Origin: Bacteroidia bacterium
GTDB taxonomy: Bacteria > Bacteroidota > Bacteroidia > Bacteroidales > CAJPTX01
Reading direction: 5' to 3'
Assembly (NCBI GenBank): GCA_905373475.1
Contig: CAJPTC010000002.1
Location: 101,286 to 165,285 of the forward strand
Length of the DNA: 64,000 nt
In this document: one piece after another, positions 55,881-64,000 of the stretch
Position numbering within the stretch: position 1 is the first letter of the stretch
How the letters are laid out: each line of letters opens with the position of its first letter
Notes under the pieces: generated by a model
What the model was told of the DNA's origin: nothing
The model's database searches: none
Seen by the model: the letters and a program-made list of their open reading frames with translations, nothing else
Program-made: the position numbers and the translations under genes

Positions 55881-56825
55881 ATGGGACGTACAATAGTCGT
55901 TGCGCTCGGCGGAAATGCGCTTTTGCGAGGCAACCAGAAGGGGACGGTCGAAGAACAGATTGCCAACACCCTTGATACGATGGAGCACTTAGTGCCTCTT
56001 CTCAAAGACGGAGCAAACCTAGTAATAGGTCATGGTAACGGACCGCAGGTAGGCAATATTTTGATGCAACAGGCGGCAGGTGAAGAGACTTTTGCAGTGC
56101 CTTCGATGCCTTTAGATGTCTGTGTTGCAGAATCGCAAGGTTCTATCGGTTATATGATCGAGAGCGCCCTGCGCACCGTGATGAAAAAACATGGCATACA
56201 GCGTGAAGTCTGCTGCCTAGTAACACCTGTGTTAGTGGACAAGCAAGACAAGGCTTTTGCTAACCCGACGAAGCGTGTAGGAAAGATCTACACAAAAGAG
56301 GAAGCGGATGCTTTGGCAAAGAACCAAGGTTGGATATTTAAGGAAGAAGTTCGTACTACTGGCTCAGGGTGGCGTCGCGTAGTGCCTTCTCCTAAGCCTA
56401 TTGAGGTGCTAAATGCTAGTTTGGTAAAGCGATTGGCAGAAGACGGTGTAATTGTTATCGCAGCGGGCGGTGGCGGAATCCCTGTAGCTTACAAAGCAGA
56501 CAAGACGTTGGAACCTATTGAGGCAGTAATTGACAAGGATTCGGCGAATTCGGTACTAGCGCGTGAAATTGGTGCAGAAGAGTTTTACATCCTAACCGAT
56601 GTTCCCAATGTGTACATCAACTTCCGTCAACCCGATGAAAAGAAGTTGGAGCATGTAACCGCAGCAGAATTAGCAGACTATTCTGTAAAGGGAATGTTCG
56701 GTGAAGGAAATATGGCGCCTAAGATCCAAGCAGCTGTAGATTTTGTGCAAGCGGGGGGAAAGGTTAGTGTGATAACAGATGCCAACAGCCTCGGTACAAA
56801 CGGAGGTACTCGTATTTCGAAATAG
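55881..56825 (+). CDS. arcC: Carbamate kinase
   Basis: The 314-residue enzyme transfers phosphate between carbamoyl phosphate and ADP, making ATP in arginine or citrulline breakdown. Family motifs are VVALGGNALLRG, VIGHGNGPQVGN, GWRRVVPSPKP, IAAGGGGIPV and VIDKDSANSVLA. The frame extends to a TTG at 55872, but the ATG at 55881 (MGRTIVVALGG) gives the standard start. The ornithine carbamoyltransferase gene follows after 28 bases. An arginine deiminase gene is not visible in this window. Confidence 0.96.
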   Translation: MGRTIVVALGGNALLRGNQKGTVEEQIANTLDTMEHLVPLLKDGANLVIGHGNGPQVGNILMQQAAGEETFAVPSMPLDVCVAESQGSIGYMIESALRTVMKKHGIQREVCCLVTPVLVDKQDKAFANPTKRVGKIYTKEEADALAKNQGWIFKEEVRTTGSGWRRVVPSPKPIEVLNASLVKRLAEDGVIVIAAGGGGIPVAYKADKTLEPIEAVIDKDSANSVLAREIGAEEFYILTDVPNVYINFRQPDEKKLEHVTAAELADYSVKGMFGEGNMAPKIQAAVDFVQAGGKVSVITDANSLGTNGGTRISK

Positions 56826-56853
56826 TAGAATCCATTAAAAACGTAATATAGTC

Positions 56854-57855
56854 ATGGCAGTTAATTTGCGGAATCGTCACTTTTTGAAGTTGTACGACTT
56901 TACTCCTGAAGAAATCCGTTTCTTCCTTCGTCTGGCAGCTGACCTCAAGAAGGCAAAGTATGCAGGTACAGAGCAGCAACTCCTAAAGGGTAAGAATATC
57001 GTTCTTCTCTTTGAAAAGGATTCGACACGTACACGTTGCTCTTTTGAAACCGCTGCACACGATCAAGGAGCGGGTGTTACCTACTTGGGTCCCTCTGGCT
57101 CGCAGATGGGTAAGAAGGAGTCTATGAAGGATACAGCACGTGTATTGGGGCGTATCTACGATGGGATTGAATATCGTGGTTTTGAGCAGTTTAAGGTTGA
57201 GACCTTAGCACAGTACGCAGGCGTGCCTGTTTGGAACGGACTTACAAACGAATGGCATCCTACGCAGATTTTGGCAGACTTCCTCACCATGCAGGAACAT
57301 ATTGACAAACCTTTGCGTCAGGTTAAGTTCTGCTACTTGGGCGATGCTCGTTACAATATGGGGAACTCGCTCATGATGGGTGCAGCTAAGATGGGTATGG
57401 ACTATCGTGCAGCTGCTCCAAAGGCATATTGGCCAGATCCTGCTATTTTGAAGATGGCACAAGACGTAGCTAAGACTACGGGAGCTAAGATCACCATTAC
57501 CGAGAATGTAGCAGAAGCTGTAAAGGGATGCGACTTCCTATATACGGACGTATGGGTTTCTATGGGCGAGCCTGCAGAAGCATGGGCTGAGCGTATTAAG
57601 CAGATGATGCCTTACCAAGTGAATGCCAAGGCAATGGAACTTACGGGCAACCCAGAGTGTAAGTTCTTACACTGCTTGCCAGCATTCCACAATCGTGAAA
57701 CGACCATAGGCGAAGAGATTTTCCAAAAGTACGGGGCAGATGCTCTCGAAGTAACTGAGGAAGTATTTGAGTCGCCCGCATCTATTGTCTTCGATGAAGC
57801 GGAAAACCGTCTGCACACCATCAAGGCTGTAATGGTTGCTACTTTGGGTAAGTAA
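56854..57855 (+). CDS. argF: Ornithine carbamoyltransferase
   Basis: The 333-residue enzyme interconverts ornithine plus carbamoyl phosphate with citrulline. Substrate-binding motifs are visible as KDSTRTRCSFE (about 54-64) and HCLPAFHNRE (about 270). The length and the arcC neighbour suggest the catabolic type (ArcB), running towards carbamoyl phosphate and then ATP. The sequence alone does not exclude a biosynthetic role. It is the second gene of the arcC operon and is followed by a strong terminator. Confidence 0.95.
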   Translation: MAVNLRNRHFLKLYDFTPEEIRFFLRLAADLKKAKYAGTEQQLLKGKNIVLLFEKDSTRTRCSFETAAHDQGAGVTYLGPSGSQMGKKESMKDTARVLGRIYDGIEYRGFEQFKVETLAQYAGVPVWNGLTNEWHPTQILADFLTMQEHIDKPLRQVKFCYLGDARYNMGNSLMMGAAKMGMDYRAAAPKAYWPDPAILKMAQDVAKTTGAKITITENVAEAVKGCDFLYTDVWVSMGEPAEAWAERIKQMMPYQVNAKAMELTGNPECKFLHCLPAFHNRETTIGEEIFQKYGADALEVTEEVFESPASIVFDEAENRLHTIKAVMVATLGK

Positions 57856-57874
57856 AATTTTCTTTTTGTTTGTG

Positions 57875-57912
57875 AAAGGCTCTCTGTGGTGTTGCCGCAG
57901 AGAGCCTTTTTT
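57875..57912 (+). terminator. Terminator of the arcC-argF operon
   Basis: Arms AAAGGCTCTCTG and CAGAGAGCCTTT form a 12-base-pair stem with a short extended loop, followed by TTTTTT. It lies 20 bases past the argF stop. Confidence 0.9.
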
Positions 57913-58089
57913 GTGGGAAGGGAATGCAATATCCTTTGACCAAAAACACGTAGAACGCAACGAGCGTTTCTATAGCCCAGAGGGAAGACGAGATATTATT
58001 TTTTAGTGTTCTAATACCTTTTCTCTAAGGTCTATAAATAAGCATCGTGTACTCTTTTTTATATTTATGTGTTCGAATAATTTTGGGAG

Positions 58090-60975
58090 ATGCGACGACT
58101 TCTATTCCTATTACAATTATTTTTTTTCGTTTTTGTATGTACGCAACTACGTGCACAATACTATTTCAACGGCGGCGAGTCAGATTTTAAGCCTCGTTAC
58201 CTCCTACAGAAGGATAATTTCCGTATCATTTTCCCGCAGCGGGGAGACTCGGCAGCAACACGCGTTGCCGACATCTTAGAGTACAATACGCCTACTGTTC
58301 ATATCACTTCGCGCAAATACAAAGGTTTTCCCATCGTATTACACCACAATACTCCCTACAGTAATGGTCTTGTAGCTTGGACACCCGCGCGTATGGAGCT
58401 TTACAGTCTCTCGGGTGGCGAATCGTCTGAACCAACACCATGGTTGACACACCTCGTATCGCACGAATTGCGACACTACGCACAAATGAACGCCTTGAAC
58501 TGGAAAACTGTGCGAATTGCGGGTTACGTAATTGGCGAACAAGCGGTTGCACTTGCGTCGGCTGTTACACCTATGTGGTTCTTTGAGGGGGATGCCGTTT
58601 ATTATGAGAGCGCTAATGGGCGAATAGGGCGCTTGCATTCTGCCACTCAGTATCAGCACTACAGAGCGGAGCTGCTGTCTGGTGCGCATCTTTCGTACGA
58701 TCAACATCTCAATGGCTCGTTTTACTGTTTTGCTCCTAATCACTATCATTTTGGCTCCTTGATCGTCGATTACGGTTATGCGAAATATGGGACTGAGTTC
58801 TGGCCAGAGATTTTGAACTATACCTCGTTACATCTCTATCAAATTTTCCCTTTTCATTTCGCAATCAAACGTTATACAGGGCTTACGCGCCCACAACTCT
58901 TCTCCCGTGCACTTAGGCATCTCGATTCTACAACACGTAGCAATACAGCGCAGTACCCTTCACAAAAAATAGGCGCATATCAATCAGAACTTTTTCCGCA
59001 TTACTCCCCCACGCTACAACAGTTTTTCTATTTGCAGCGCAGTTATTCCGAATGGCAGGCTCTCTTTAGGACTAAAAACTTAGAGGAATCGAAGCGAGAA
59101 CGCTTTGTACCTATTCGGAGCATTTCGGGCAATATTCGTTATGACGATACAATCGCGATATGGGTGCAGCTTAAGTCTGATCCACGGTGGAGCAATAAGC
59201 AAGCTGCCGATGTATGGGCGTGTAATCTTGCTACAGGCAGAACTCGTAAACTTACCCAAGATGTGAATGCTATTTCGCCGTTGCCTAACTTACAGCGGGG
59301 CGTGGTACAAAGTATTGAGGTACAACCTCGTGGGGAATTTATACTAACCGAACGCAGACTAACTGATGGATTGTTACAGCACCAAGAGGCAAAGGCTTTT
59401 AAGGGTTGGGAGCTACGCGAATTATGTGCAGGAGCAACCGAAACCAGTATAGTACTACGTGCAGTAAGAGACGAGGGCGCATATCTGTTGCACTATGATT
59501 GGGAGAGTCAGCAGGTTGATACAATTCTTGGTCCTCTTCAGAAGGATATTTCTAACATAAACAGTGATGCCGCTGGGCTATATTTTTCTATGAGTCAGGA
59601 CTATGTGCGGCAGGCTTATTTTCTGCCGTGGCAGCCTAAAGCTGACTCTGCGACGGTGTTATATCCGTTGTCTTTAGACCCATACGGGGTGGAGTATGTT
59701 TGCCCAATAGATACAATGTTGTTGTATGCGAGCTATACGCTCAATGGTTACAAAGTACGTACTGTGCACAGACGGGTAGGAGCCCCCGTACAATTAGAGA
59801 ACTTGAAACCCCAACTACTTTTTTCACAGCCTGAACGTTATCGGCGACAAACAGATCTCAAACATACTCCAACGACTTTATATCCTTCTCGTTCCTACTC
59901 TCAGTTGGGCAATGCTCTGCATTTTCATAGTTGGGCACCTTTCTACTTTAACCCCAAAGGCGATATAGAAACCCTAACACATAGTAAGTTCGGTCTTACA
60001 GCAATGTCGCAGAATGCCACAAATACACTGGCGATTACGGCAGGTTATTTTTATGATAAGGGACACGGAGGTTCTTTGAGTCTTGAGTGGCTTGGTGCAT
60101 GGCCTCGTTTATGGTTTTCGGCTTATTCTGACCGACGTTCATTTGCCTACAATCTCTCTGCACGAAGAGTACAGAGGCGAGAACAATACTATGCTTCGGA
60201 ATTGGGACTTACTTTCCCCTACTCGTGGGGAGAAAGGATGTACAACTATAGTTTCTCAGCGACGCTGGTAGGGAGCATCAATAATGGTTATGTCTACGAC
60301 ACTAACCGTGAGACATTGTGGCAAGGGCTGCCTGCGATACGCACCTCCCTTTATTTTTCGGCAATGCAGCTCAGTGCTCGGCAATGTTTGTTCCCACGTC
60401 TAGGCGTGAGTGTCAATTTGGTAGGACGCTCCTACTTGCTCCCACAAGTTGAGCTTACAAAGGTTTTTGAAGCGAAAGTGGTAGGCTACTTTCCTGGAAT
60501 AGGGCAGACGCATGGGGTACGTCTTTCGCTCTACACATTGCAGCAGGGCTCAGGAACAATTGAACAAGCATTTTCGTTCACGAAACGTTCTTTATGGTTT
60601 GATGCATCAGAATTGTTGTATCGTGGAAAGGCGACATTGCAAGCCGATCTTGACTATGCAATGCCGTTAGTATATCCCGATTTCAATTTAGGCTCGGTGC
60701 TCTATCTGAAGCGGATTTACACGGTGCTTTTTGCAAGTTACCGACAACGGCAAACTGTAACTAATGCCATAAGCCGTACACGAGTGGTAGGGCTGGAACT
60801 TTTCAACGATTTCCATTTTCTCCGTACACAGTATCCGCTTCGTTTCGGTATAGTTGCCTCCTATTCTCCGTTTGGAGATGCTCTCGGACCACAATCGCGA
60901 CGGTTTTGGTCACTACAGGGCTCGTTCAGCGTGGGTATAGGCGAGAAGCACGAACGTCCAGAGTTGAGGTTTTAG
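58090..60975 (+). CDS. Predicted zinc metallopeptidase fused to an outer-membrane beta-barrel
   Basis: The 961-residue protein has a signal peptide (to about 23, LRAQ). A gluzincin-like domain follows: the HExxH motif is SHELRHYAQM (HELRH about 124-128) and a probable third ligand is Glu in MWFFEGDAVYYE (about 165), as in MA-clan peptidases. Residues about 330-620 read as repeated beta-strands, perhaps a propeller. The last 330 residues alternate hydrophobic and aromatic residues in barrel style and end in Phe (ERPELRF). It would sit in the outer membrane with a periplasmic or surface protease. No close named family is recognised. It stands alone. Confidence 0.78.
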   Translation: MRRLLFLLQLFFFVFVCTQLRAQYYFNGGESDFKPRYLLQKDNFRIIFPQRGDSAATRVADILEYNTPTVHITSRKYKGFPIVLHHNTPYSNGLVAWTPARMELYSLSGGESSEPTPWLTHLVSHELRHYAQMNALNWKTVRIAGYVIGEQAVALASAVTPMWFFEGDAVYYESANGRIGRLHSATQYQHYRAELLSGAHLSYDQHLNGSFYCFAPNHYHFGSLIVDYGYAKYGTEFWPEILNYTSLHLYQIFPFHFAIKRYTGLTRPQLFSRALRHLDSTTRSNTAQYPSQKIGAYQSELFPHYSPTLQQFFYLQRSYSEWQALFRTKNLEESKRERFVPIRSISGNIRYDDTIAIWVQLKSDPRWSNKQAADVWACNLATGRTRKLTQDVNAISPLPNLQRGVVQSIEVQPRGEFILTERRLTDGLLQHQEAKAFKGWELRELCAGATETSIVLRAVRDEGAYLLHYDWESQQVDTILGPLQKDISNINSDAAGLYFSMSQDYVRQAYFLPWQPKADSATVLYPLSLDPYGVEYVCPIDTMLLYASYTLNGYKVRTVHRRVGAPVQLENLKPQLLFSQPERYRRQTDLKHTPTTLYPSRSYSQLGNALHFHSWAPFYFNPKGDIETLTHSKFGLTAMSQNATNTLAITAGYFYDKGHGGSLSLEWLGAWPRLWFSAYSDRRSFAYNLSARRVQRREQYYASELGLTFPYSWGERMYNYSFSATLVGSINNGYVYDTNRETLWQGLPAIRTSLYFSAMQLSARQCLFPRLGVSVNLVGRSYLLPQVELTKVFEAKVVGYFPGIGQTHGVRLSLYTLQQGSGTIEQAFSFTKRSLWFDASELLYRGKATLQADLDYAMPLVYPDFNLGSVLYLKRIYTVLFASYRQRQTVTNAISRTRVVGLELFNDFHFLRTQYPLRFGIVASYSPFGDALGPQSRRFWSLQGSFSVGIGEKHERPELRF

Positions 60976-61053
60976 GTAGAATATTCGCTTCGTGCAACGC
61001 TTCAACTAGACGTAGCAAACAGTTTCTTTAGCTTTTAACCTTTTAGTTTTGCC

Positions 61054-63573
61054 CTAAACGAGGAATCCGTATTCGTATACCTTTGGCACAATCTTAAGCC
61101 GCAGCGCTTCCATCGCAGCTTTCAAATTGCCCAGCAAACGGTTGTATCCGGCATCCTCACTTGTAGGATTCATGCGCCCTCTATCGTTTCGTTTTTGAAA
61201 ATGCTCTCTAATATCGTAATAAGACGCATTCGGGTTCGCATTCGGCTGCGCATGGTAGTAGCGCCACAACTCACGTCCCGCATCAAACACTGCAGTAGCC
61301 TCGGGCGAAAATACCAGTGGCTCTGTGGGTACAAACGATTTTTCCTTTGCCAGATCACCTAAAGTGCCTCTGCCCTTATTTCGTAATTCGTCATTTGTAA
61401 TTCGTAATTCTTTTGGCGCAAACCGCCCAGAGATGAAGTCCGTCATAAAGTGGCTTTCAAACTTTTCTTTGGCATTCACCTCTTCCTCGGTAAAGGGAAT
61501 CCAGTGGTTGATCCCGTCGTGGCAAGAGATCTGGTTATGACTATGAAATAACGCAAGTGCAAAACAATCGTTTTGAAACATTATATCATTTTGCCAATCA
61601 TCCTTGGGGTAAAGGAAATGGTCTGACTGGTTAAGCCAAGTAGGCGCAATGCAATGTCTAATTGTGAGGAACATGCAAAAGGGGAGTAGATTGCCTAAAG
61701 AAATATAGTGTGTGCGAGCTTTATCAATAACTCCTTGCGATGGACGTAAAGTGCAATAGACATCGTTACTATGCTGAAAGTCCGAAGGACCATGTACCAT
61801 ATAGGCGAGTCGTTGTATAGGTGCTATCGACTGATTATAAAATGGTTGCAACCAATTAAGAAGTACTTTTCCTGCCTCTATTACACAGATTCGTTTTTGT
61901 ATTATAAGTTCTTCCTTTGCATTATACACGTCTGCGCTAATGCTAGAAAAAGTCTCGGTCTCTGCACAATTCCAAATGTAGAAACCAATAGGGAATTTTC
62001 CCTTTACATTATCAAACGTATTTGATGGGACAAGAAATAGCCGTTCCAGCTTTGCTTGGAAGATATAACGGAATTTGATAAAATTTTGTCCCTGCAATAT
62101 CTTTAGCGTTGAAAAAATTGCAAGCACAGAAGAAGGAATTTCATAGTAAACTCGTGCCATAAATAGAACGAAAATTTCTCTTACAGCTTTACCCATTTCA
62201 CGAACATAGGCTTGGTACATACGTTTCTCGCGTGCTATATCAGATCTGTTTTCTCCTCGTCCTGTAGGAGTGCGAGCGTTTGTAGCTTCTATATAGGGAG
62301 GATTGATATAAATCACCAGCTTTTTGCGCTTCTCTGGGTCGTTTATGATGTCTTGTAGCGGTTGCGGTAGCTTCGTAAACTCGTCGTTCAAGAAGTCGAA
62401 CTGAAAGACGTGACTTTCTAACAGATTTGCCCCGTTCTTTATTCGGTCTTTCATCACGTCGACATCCTGCTGATCTAGCGTCGATGCCCAGATGTTGTAC
62501 TTGTTGGTTAGCCCGTTGAGTAGGTTACCCGTACCTGCGGCGCAATCCCATACATAGTACTCGTCCTGCCAGTTCTCGCCCAGCACATCGGCTAAGTACT
62601 TTTGTGAGAGATCTACCCAAATCTTTGGGGTAAAGAACGACCCTTTTCGCTCGCGTACATCTTGTGGCACTAGGAGGTCTCGCCGCTTGATGATGTAGTC
62701 CCAGTACTCTTCGCGTGGCGGGCGTTGGTACAGACTCCAAAATTGGGAGTGAGCTTTCTGTTGATCTTTGAAGAAGACTTCCCCAGCACGTACAATGCCG
62801 CCAGCATCCACTTTGCGATCCACAATATATTTCGAGTTCAGTAGCAGAACAAACAGCTTTTCTTTTATTGTTAGGTTTTCGTGTGAGAGGAGATCTGCCA
62901 AAAAGAAATCACCGTCTATTAGTCCATTTTTCTTTAGAACCTCCCAGTTTACATCAATACTCGGCTGCACTTGTGTCAGCCATCGCTGGTAGATGCTCAC
63001 GAAGTTGTTCTTGTTGATCTGTATGAGTTCCGAACTCTCACTTAAGTGCTGTTTTATAAACTCACGTAGTTCAGCTTCGTGCACATCGTAACGAAAGAGG
63101 TACGACGTTTTATCCAGAGTTGCCTTTACTGCGTCGTATAGCAAGCCAAATTCGCGAGACTTCTCATCAGAGGGCGTCACGTTCCAGTTGAAGTCATTCT
63201 GCGAAAAAAAAGGTAAAATCTCTTTGTAAGGGATAAATGCGATCTTCTCCGCATCAAATGCAGCGAGGAAAGGTGGCGGTAAGTAGGTTTCAAACGTGCG
63301 CGCTTTGCCAATGGTGAGGATAAGCTGTACGAGGGGCTTGTAAATGTCGGCAATAACACCACGTTTGGCTTCCGCCCACAACAACGAAACCGTTTCTCGT
63401 CCCTCAGTAGGGGCGAGGCATGCCTCGCCCGCTATTACATGCTTTGCGTCTTGTATTTGGGTAACGCAAAAATCTATTTTTCCAATACGATTGCCGCAAT
63501 CATACGAGGCAAAAAATTGCTCTGCAATCCGAATTTTCAATTCCTCTTCTTGTAAGTTATTGTAATGGCTCAT
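61054..63573 (-). CDS. Eco57I-like N6-adenine DNA methylase with embedded repeats
   Basis: The 839-residue protein shows the SAM-binding motif WDCAAGTGNLLNG near residue 346 and the catalytic motif YINPPYIEATN near 421, the order of gamma-class adenine methylases. The 300-residue N-terminal part has no clear nuclease motif. The C-terminal half probably recognises the target. No restriction partner is adjacent, so it may be an orphan or part of a decayed system. The gene contains two units elsewhere found between genes. A GTAG-headed palindrome encodes about residues 48-56 (AGEACLAPT), and an AT-rich unit encodes about residues 722-730 (ELRITNDELRN). Both keep the frame. Confidence 0.85.
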   Translation of the reverse strand: MSHYNNLQEEELKIRIAEQFFASYDCGNRIGKIDFCVTQIQDAKHVIAGEACLAPTEGRETVSLLWAEAKRGVIADIYKPLVQLILTIGKARTFETYLPPPFLAAFDAEKIAFIPYKEILPFFSQNDFNWNVTPSDEKSREFGLLYDAVKATLDKTSYLFRYDVHEAELREFIKQHLSESSELIQINKNNFVSIYQRWLTQVQPSIDVNWEVLKKNGLIDGDFFLADLLSHENLTIKEKLFVLLLNSKYIVDRKVDAGGIVRAGEVFFKDQQKAHSQFWSLYQRPPREEYWDYIIKRRDLLVPQDVRERKGSFFTPKIWVDLSQKYLADVLGENWQDEYYVWDCAAGTGNLLNGLTNKYNIWASTLDQQDVDVMKDRIKNGANLLESHVFQFDFLNDEFTKLPQPLQDIINDPEKRKKLVIYINPPYIEATNARTPTGRGENRSDIAREKRMYQAYVREMGKAVREIFVLFMARVYYEIPSSVLAIFSTLKILQGQNFIKFRYIFQAKLERLFLVPSNTFDNVKGKFPIGFYIWNCAETETFSSISADVYNAKEELIIQKRICVIEAGKVLLNWLQPFYNQSIAPIQRLAYMVHGPSDFQHSNDVYCTLRPSQGVIDKARTHYISLGNLLPFCMFLTIRHCIAPTWLNQSDHFLYPKDDWQNDIMFQNDCFALALFHSHNQISCHDGINHWIPFTEEEVNAKEKFESHFMTDFISGRFAPKELRITNDELRNKGRGTLGDLAKEKSFVPTEPLVFSPEATAVFDAGRELWRYYHAQPNANPNASYYDIREHFQKRNDRGRMNPTSEDAGYNRLLGNLKAAMEALRLKIVPKVYEYGFLV
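61383..61409. repeat. AT-rich TAATTCGT repeat inside the methylase gene
   Basis: This 27-base unit is identical to the intergenic copy at 43231-43257. In the methylase frame it encodes the ELRITNDELRN segment. Confidence 0.85.
63407..63430. repeat. GTAG-headed palindrome inside the methylase gene
   Basis: GTAG (63407-63410) is followed by the perfect palindrome GGGCGAGGCATGCCTCGCCC (63411-63430), identical to the left unit at 43073-43096. It is read through in frame by the minus-strand methylase. Confidence 0.9.
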
Positions 63574-63672
63574 TTCCTTAGGTACGAATTACGGAGTTTA
63601 GAGTAATACAGTTGTCAAAATTAGCGATTAGGGACGCAATGCGACCCCCAGATGAGGAGGATGTATAACGGA

Positions 63673-63695
63673 AGCCCAACGTTTTACATTGGGCT
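63673..63695. repeat. AGCCCAA/TTGGGCT hairpin
   Basis: A 7-base-pair stem encloses a 9-base loop. It resembles dispersed hairpin repeats but occurs only once in this window. Confidence 0.4.
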
Positions 63696-63802
63696 GAAAG
63701 TACCCACCCGCGCCATACGGCGTTCTTTTTACGCTATGCGTTTAATATCCAATCAATGTCCGATGTTTGGGTGTGCTAAATGATAAATCATCGCTTTGCG
63801 AT

Positions 63803-63822
63803 AGCCTTGCTCTCGCAAGGCT
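63803..63822. repeat. AGCCTTGC hairpin module, copy 2
   Basis: The same arms and spacing occur as at 43051-43070, with the loop sequence changed, again directly before a GTAG-headed palindrome. Confidence 0.8.
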
Positions 63823-63824
63823 TT

Positions 63825-63848
63825 GTAGGGGCGAGGCACGCCTCGCCC
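63825..63848. repeat. GTAG-headed palindrome near the right edge
   Basis: GTAG is followed by GGGCGAGGC-AC-GCCTCGCCC. It differs from 43073-43096 by one base. Confidence 0.85.
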
Positions 63849-63896
63849 GCGATAACCGACAAATGATGTTTTGAAATGAATAATCGCAATATCTGC

Positions 63897-63920
63897 AATA
63901 CGTGTGCGAACACACGTATT
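63897..63920. repeat. ACGTGTG/CACACGT hairpin module
   Basis: Arms AATACGTGTG and CACACGTATT flank CGAA. The left arm AATACGTGTG is shared with the hairpin inside the element at 43072-43184. Confidence 0.75.
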
Positions 63921-63938
63921 ACGATTATTAACAACATT

Positions 63939-64000
63939 TTACGGATTGTTATATTCATCCTCCGCCCAACGCAAAGGATTCATTCTTATATATTCTGCAA
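63939..64000 (-). CDS. C-terminal end of a probable REP-associated tyrosine (Y1) transposase, partial
   Basis: On the minus strand the frame entering from the right edge reads AEYIRMNPLRWAEDEYNNP and stops at 63939-63941. The IR.NPLRW..DEYN pattern is typical of the C-terminal end of Y1 (IS200-like) transposases of the RAYT group. Only 19 complete residues are visible, so the catalytic HUH and Tyr motifs lie outside the window. RAYT genes are normally flanked by GTAG-headed REP palindromes, and such a palindrome lies 90 bases away here. That context raises confidence in the call. Confidence 0.6.
   Translation of the reverse strand, partial: AEYIRMNPLRWAEDEYNNP

Larger units (their letters stand above)
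63574..63938. other. Intergenic stretch rich in hairpins
   Basis: The roughly 365 bases upstream of the methylase hold no gene. They contain a hairpin with arms AGCCCAA/TTGGGCT (63673-63695), the AGCCTTGC hairpin (63803-63822), a GTAG palindrome (63825-63848) and a GTGTG/CACAC hairpin (63897-63920). They end at a probable transposase 3' end. Confidence 0.75.

Noticed and set aside
58078..58085. TAATTTTG matching the promoter -7 box
   Set aside because: It lies only 5 bases before the ATG at 58090, so transcription would begin inside the coding sequence.

Overview
The window is chromosomal DNA from a Bacteroidota member, most likely order Bacteroidales and close to Porphyromonas. Three observations support this. 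Two surface proteins end in type IX secretion C-terminal sorting domains. Several genes are preceded by the Bacteroidetes -7 promoter box TAnnTTTG and lack a Shine-Dalgarno sequence. The gene content fits the group: an HU-CCDC81/SPOR protein, patatin plus outer-membrane barrel, PF09820-type AAA/nuclease genes, and a carbamate kinase/ornithine carbamoyltransferase pair. The species cannot be named from the sequence alone.

Layout. 1-6635 is housekeeping: the 3' end of lipB, recJ, then mnmA, a C-terminal processing protease and fumC on the minus strand. 6636-10556 is an accessory insert of two nearly identical tandem AAA-ATPase/PD-(D/E)xK genes between two copies of a composite repeat. 10557-12426 is a cyclophilin-pheS operon on the minus strand. 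12475-19831 is a plus-strand envelope cluster: patatin-barrel, flippase, dut, TPR lipoprotein and EnvC-like protein. 20092-25124 carries an anti-sigma-type ATPase, ybeY, mnmG and uvrC, with two parS-like palindromes inside mnmG and uvrC. 25318-31609 holds ruvB, an HU-CCDC81/SPOR protein, an LtaS-type sulfatase and a second flippase. 31858-41007 is a giant T9SS subtilase. 41298-46369 is a second accessory region: a third AAA/nuclease gene, a mosaic palindromic element and a single-chain restriction-modification enzyme. 46538-52844 contains ispD, a ParA/small-partner pair and a fused 2-hydroxyacyl-CoA dehydratase activase. 53002-60975 contains a BspA-like T9SS protein, the arcC-argF operon and a metallopeptidase-barrel protein. 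61054-64000 contains a DNA methylase gene with two repeat units inside its reading frame, more palindromic modules, and the last codons of a probable REP-associated tyrosine transposase.

The strongest unexplained layer is repetitive. A GTAG-headed perfect palindrome recurs six times, as singles, as an inverted pair and once inside a gene. It sits near a likely RAYT transposase fragment and clusters with the accessory nuclease and restriction genes. The second notable signal is the pair of parS-like sites, which suggests this part of the chromosome lies near the replication origin. No rRNA, tRNA, CRISPR array, prophage or complete insertion sequence was seen.
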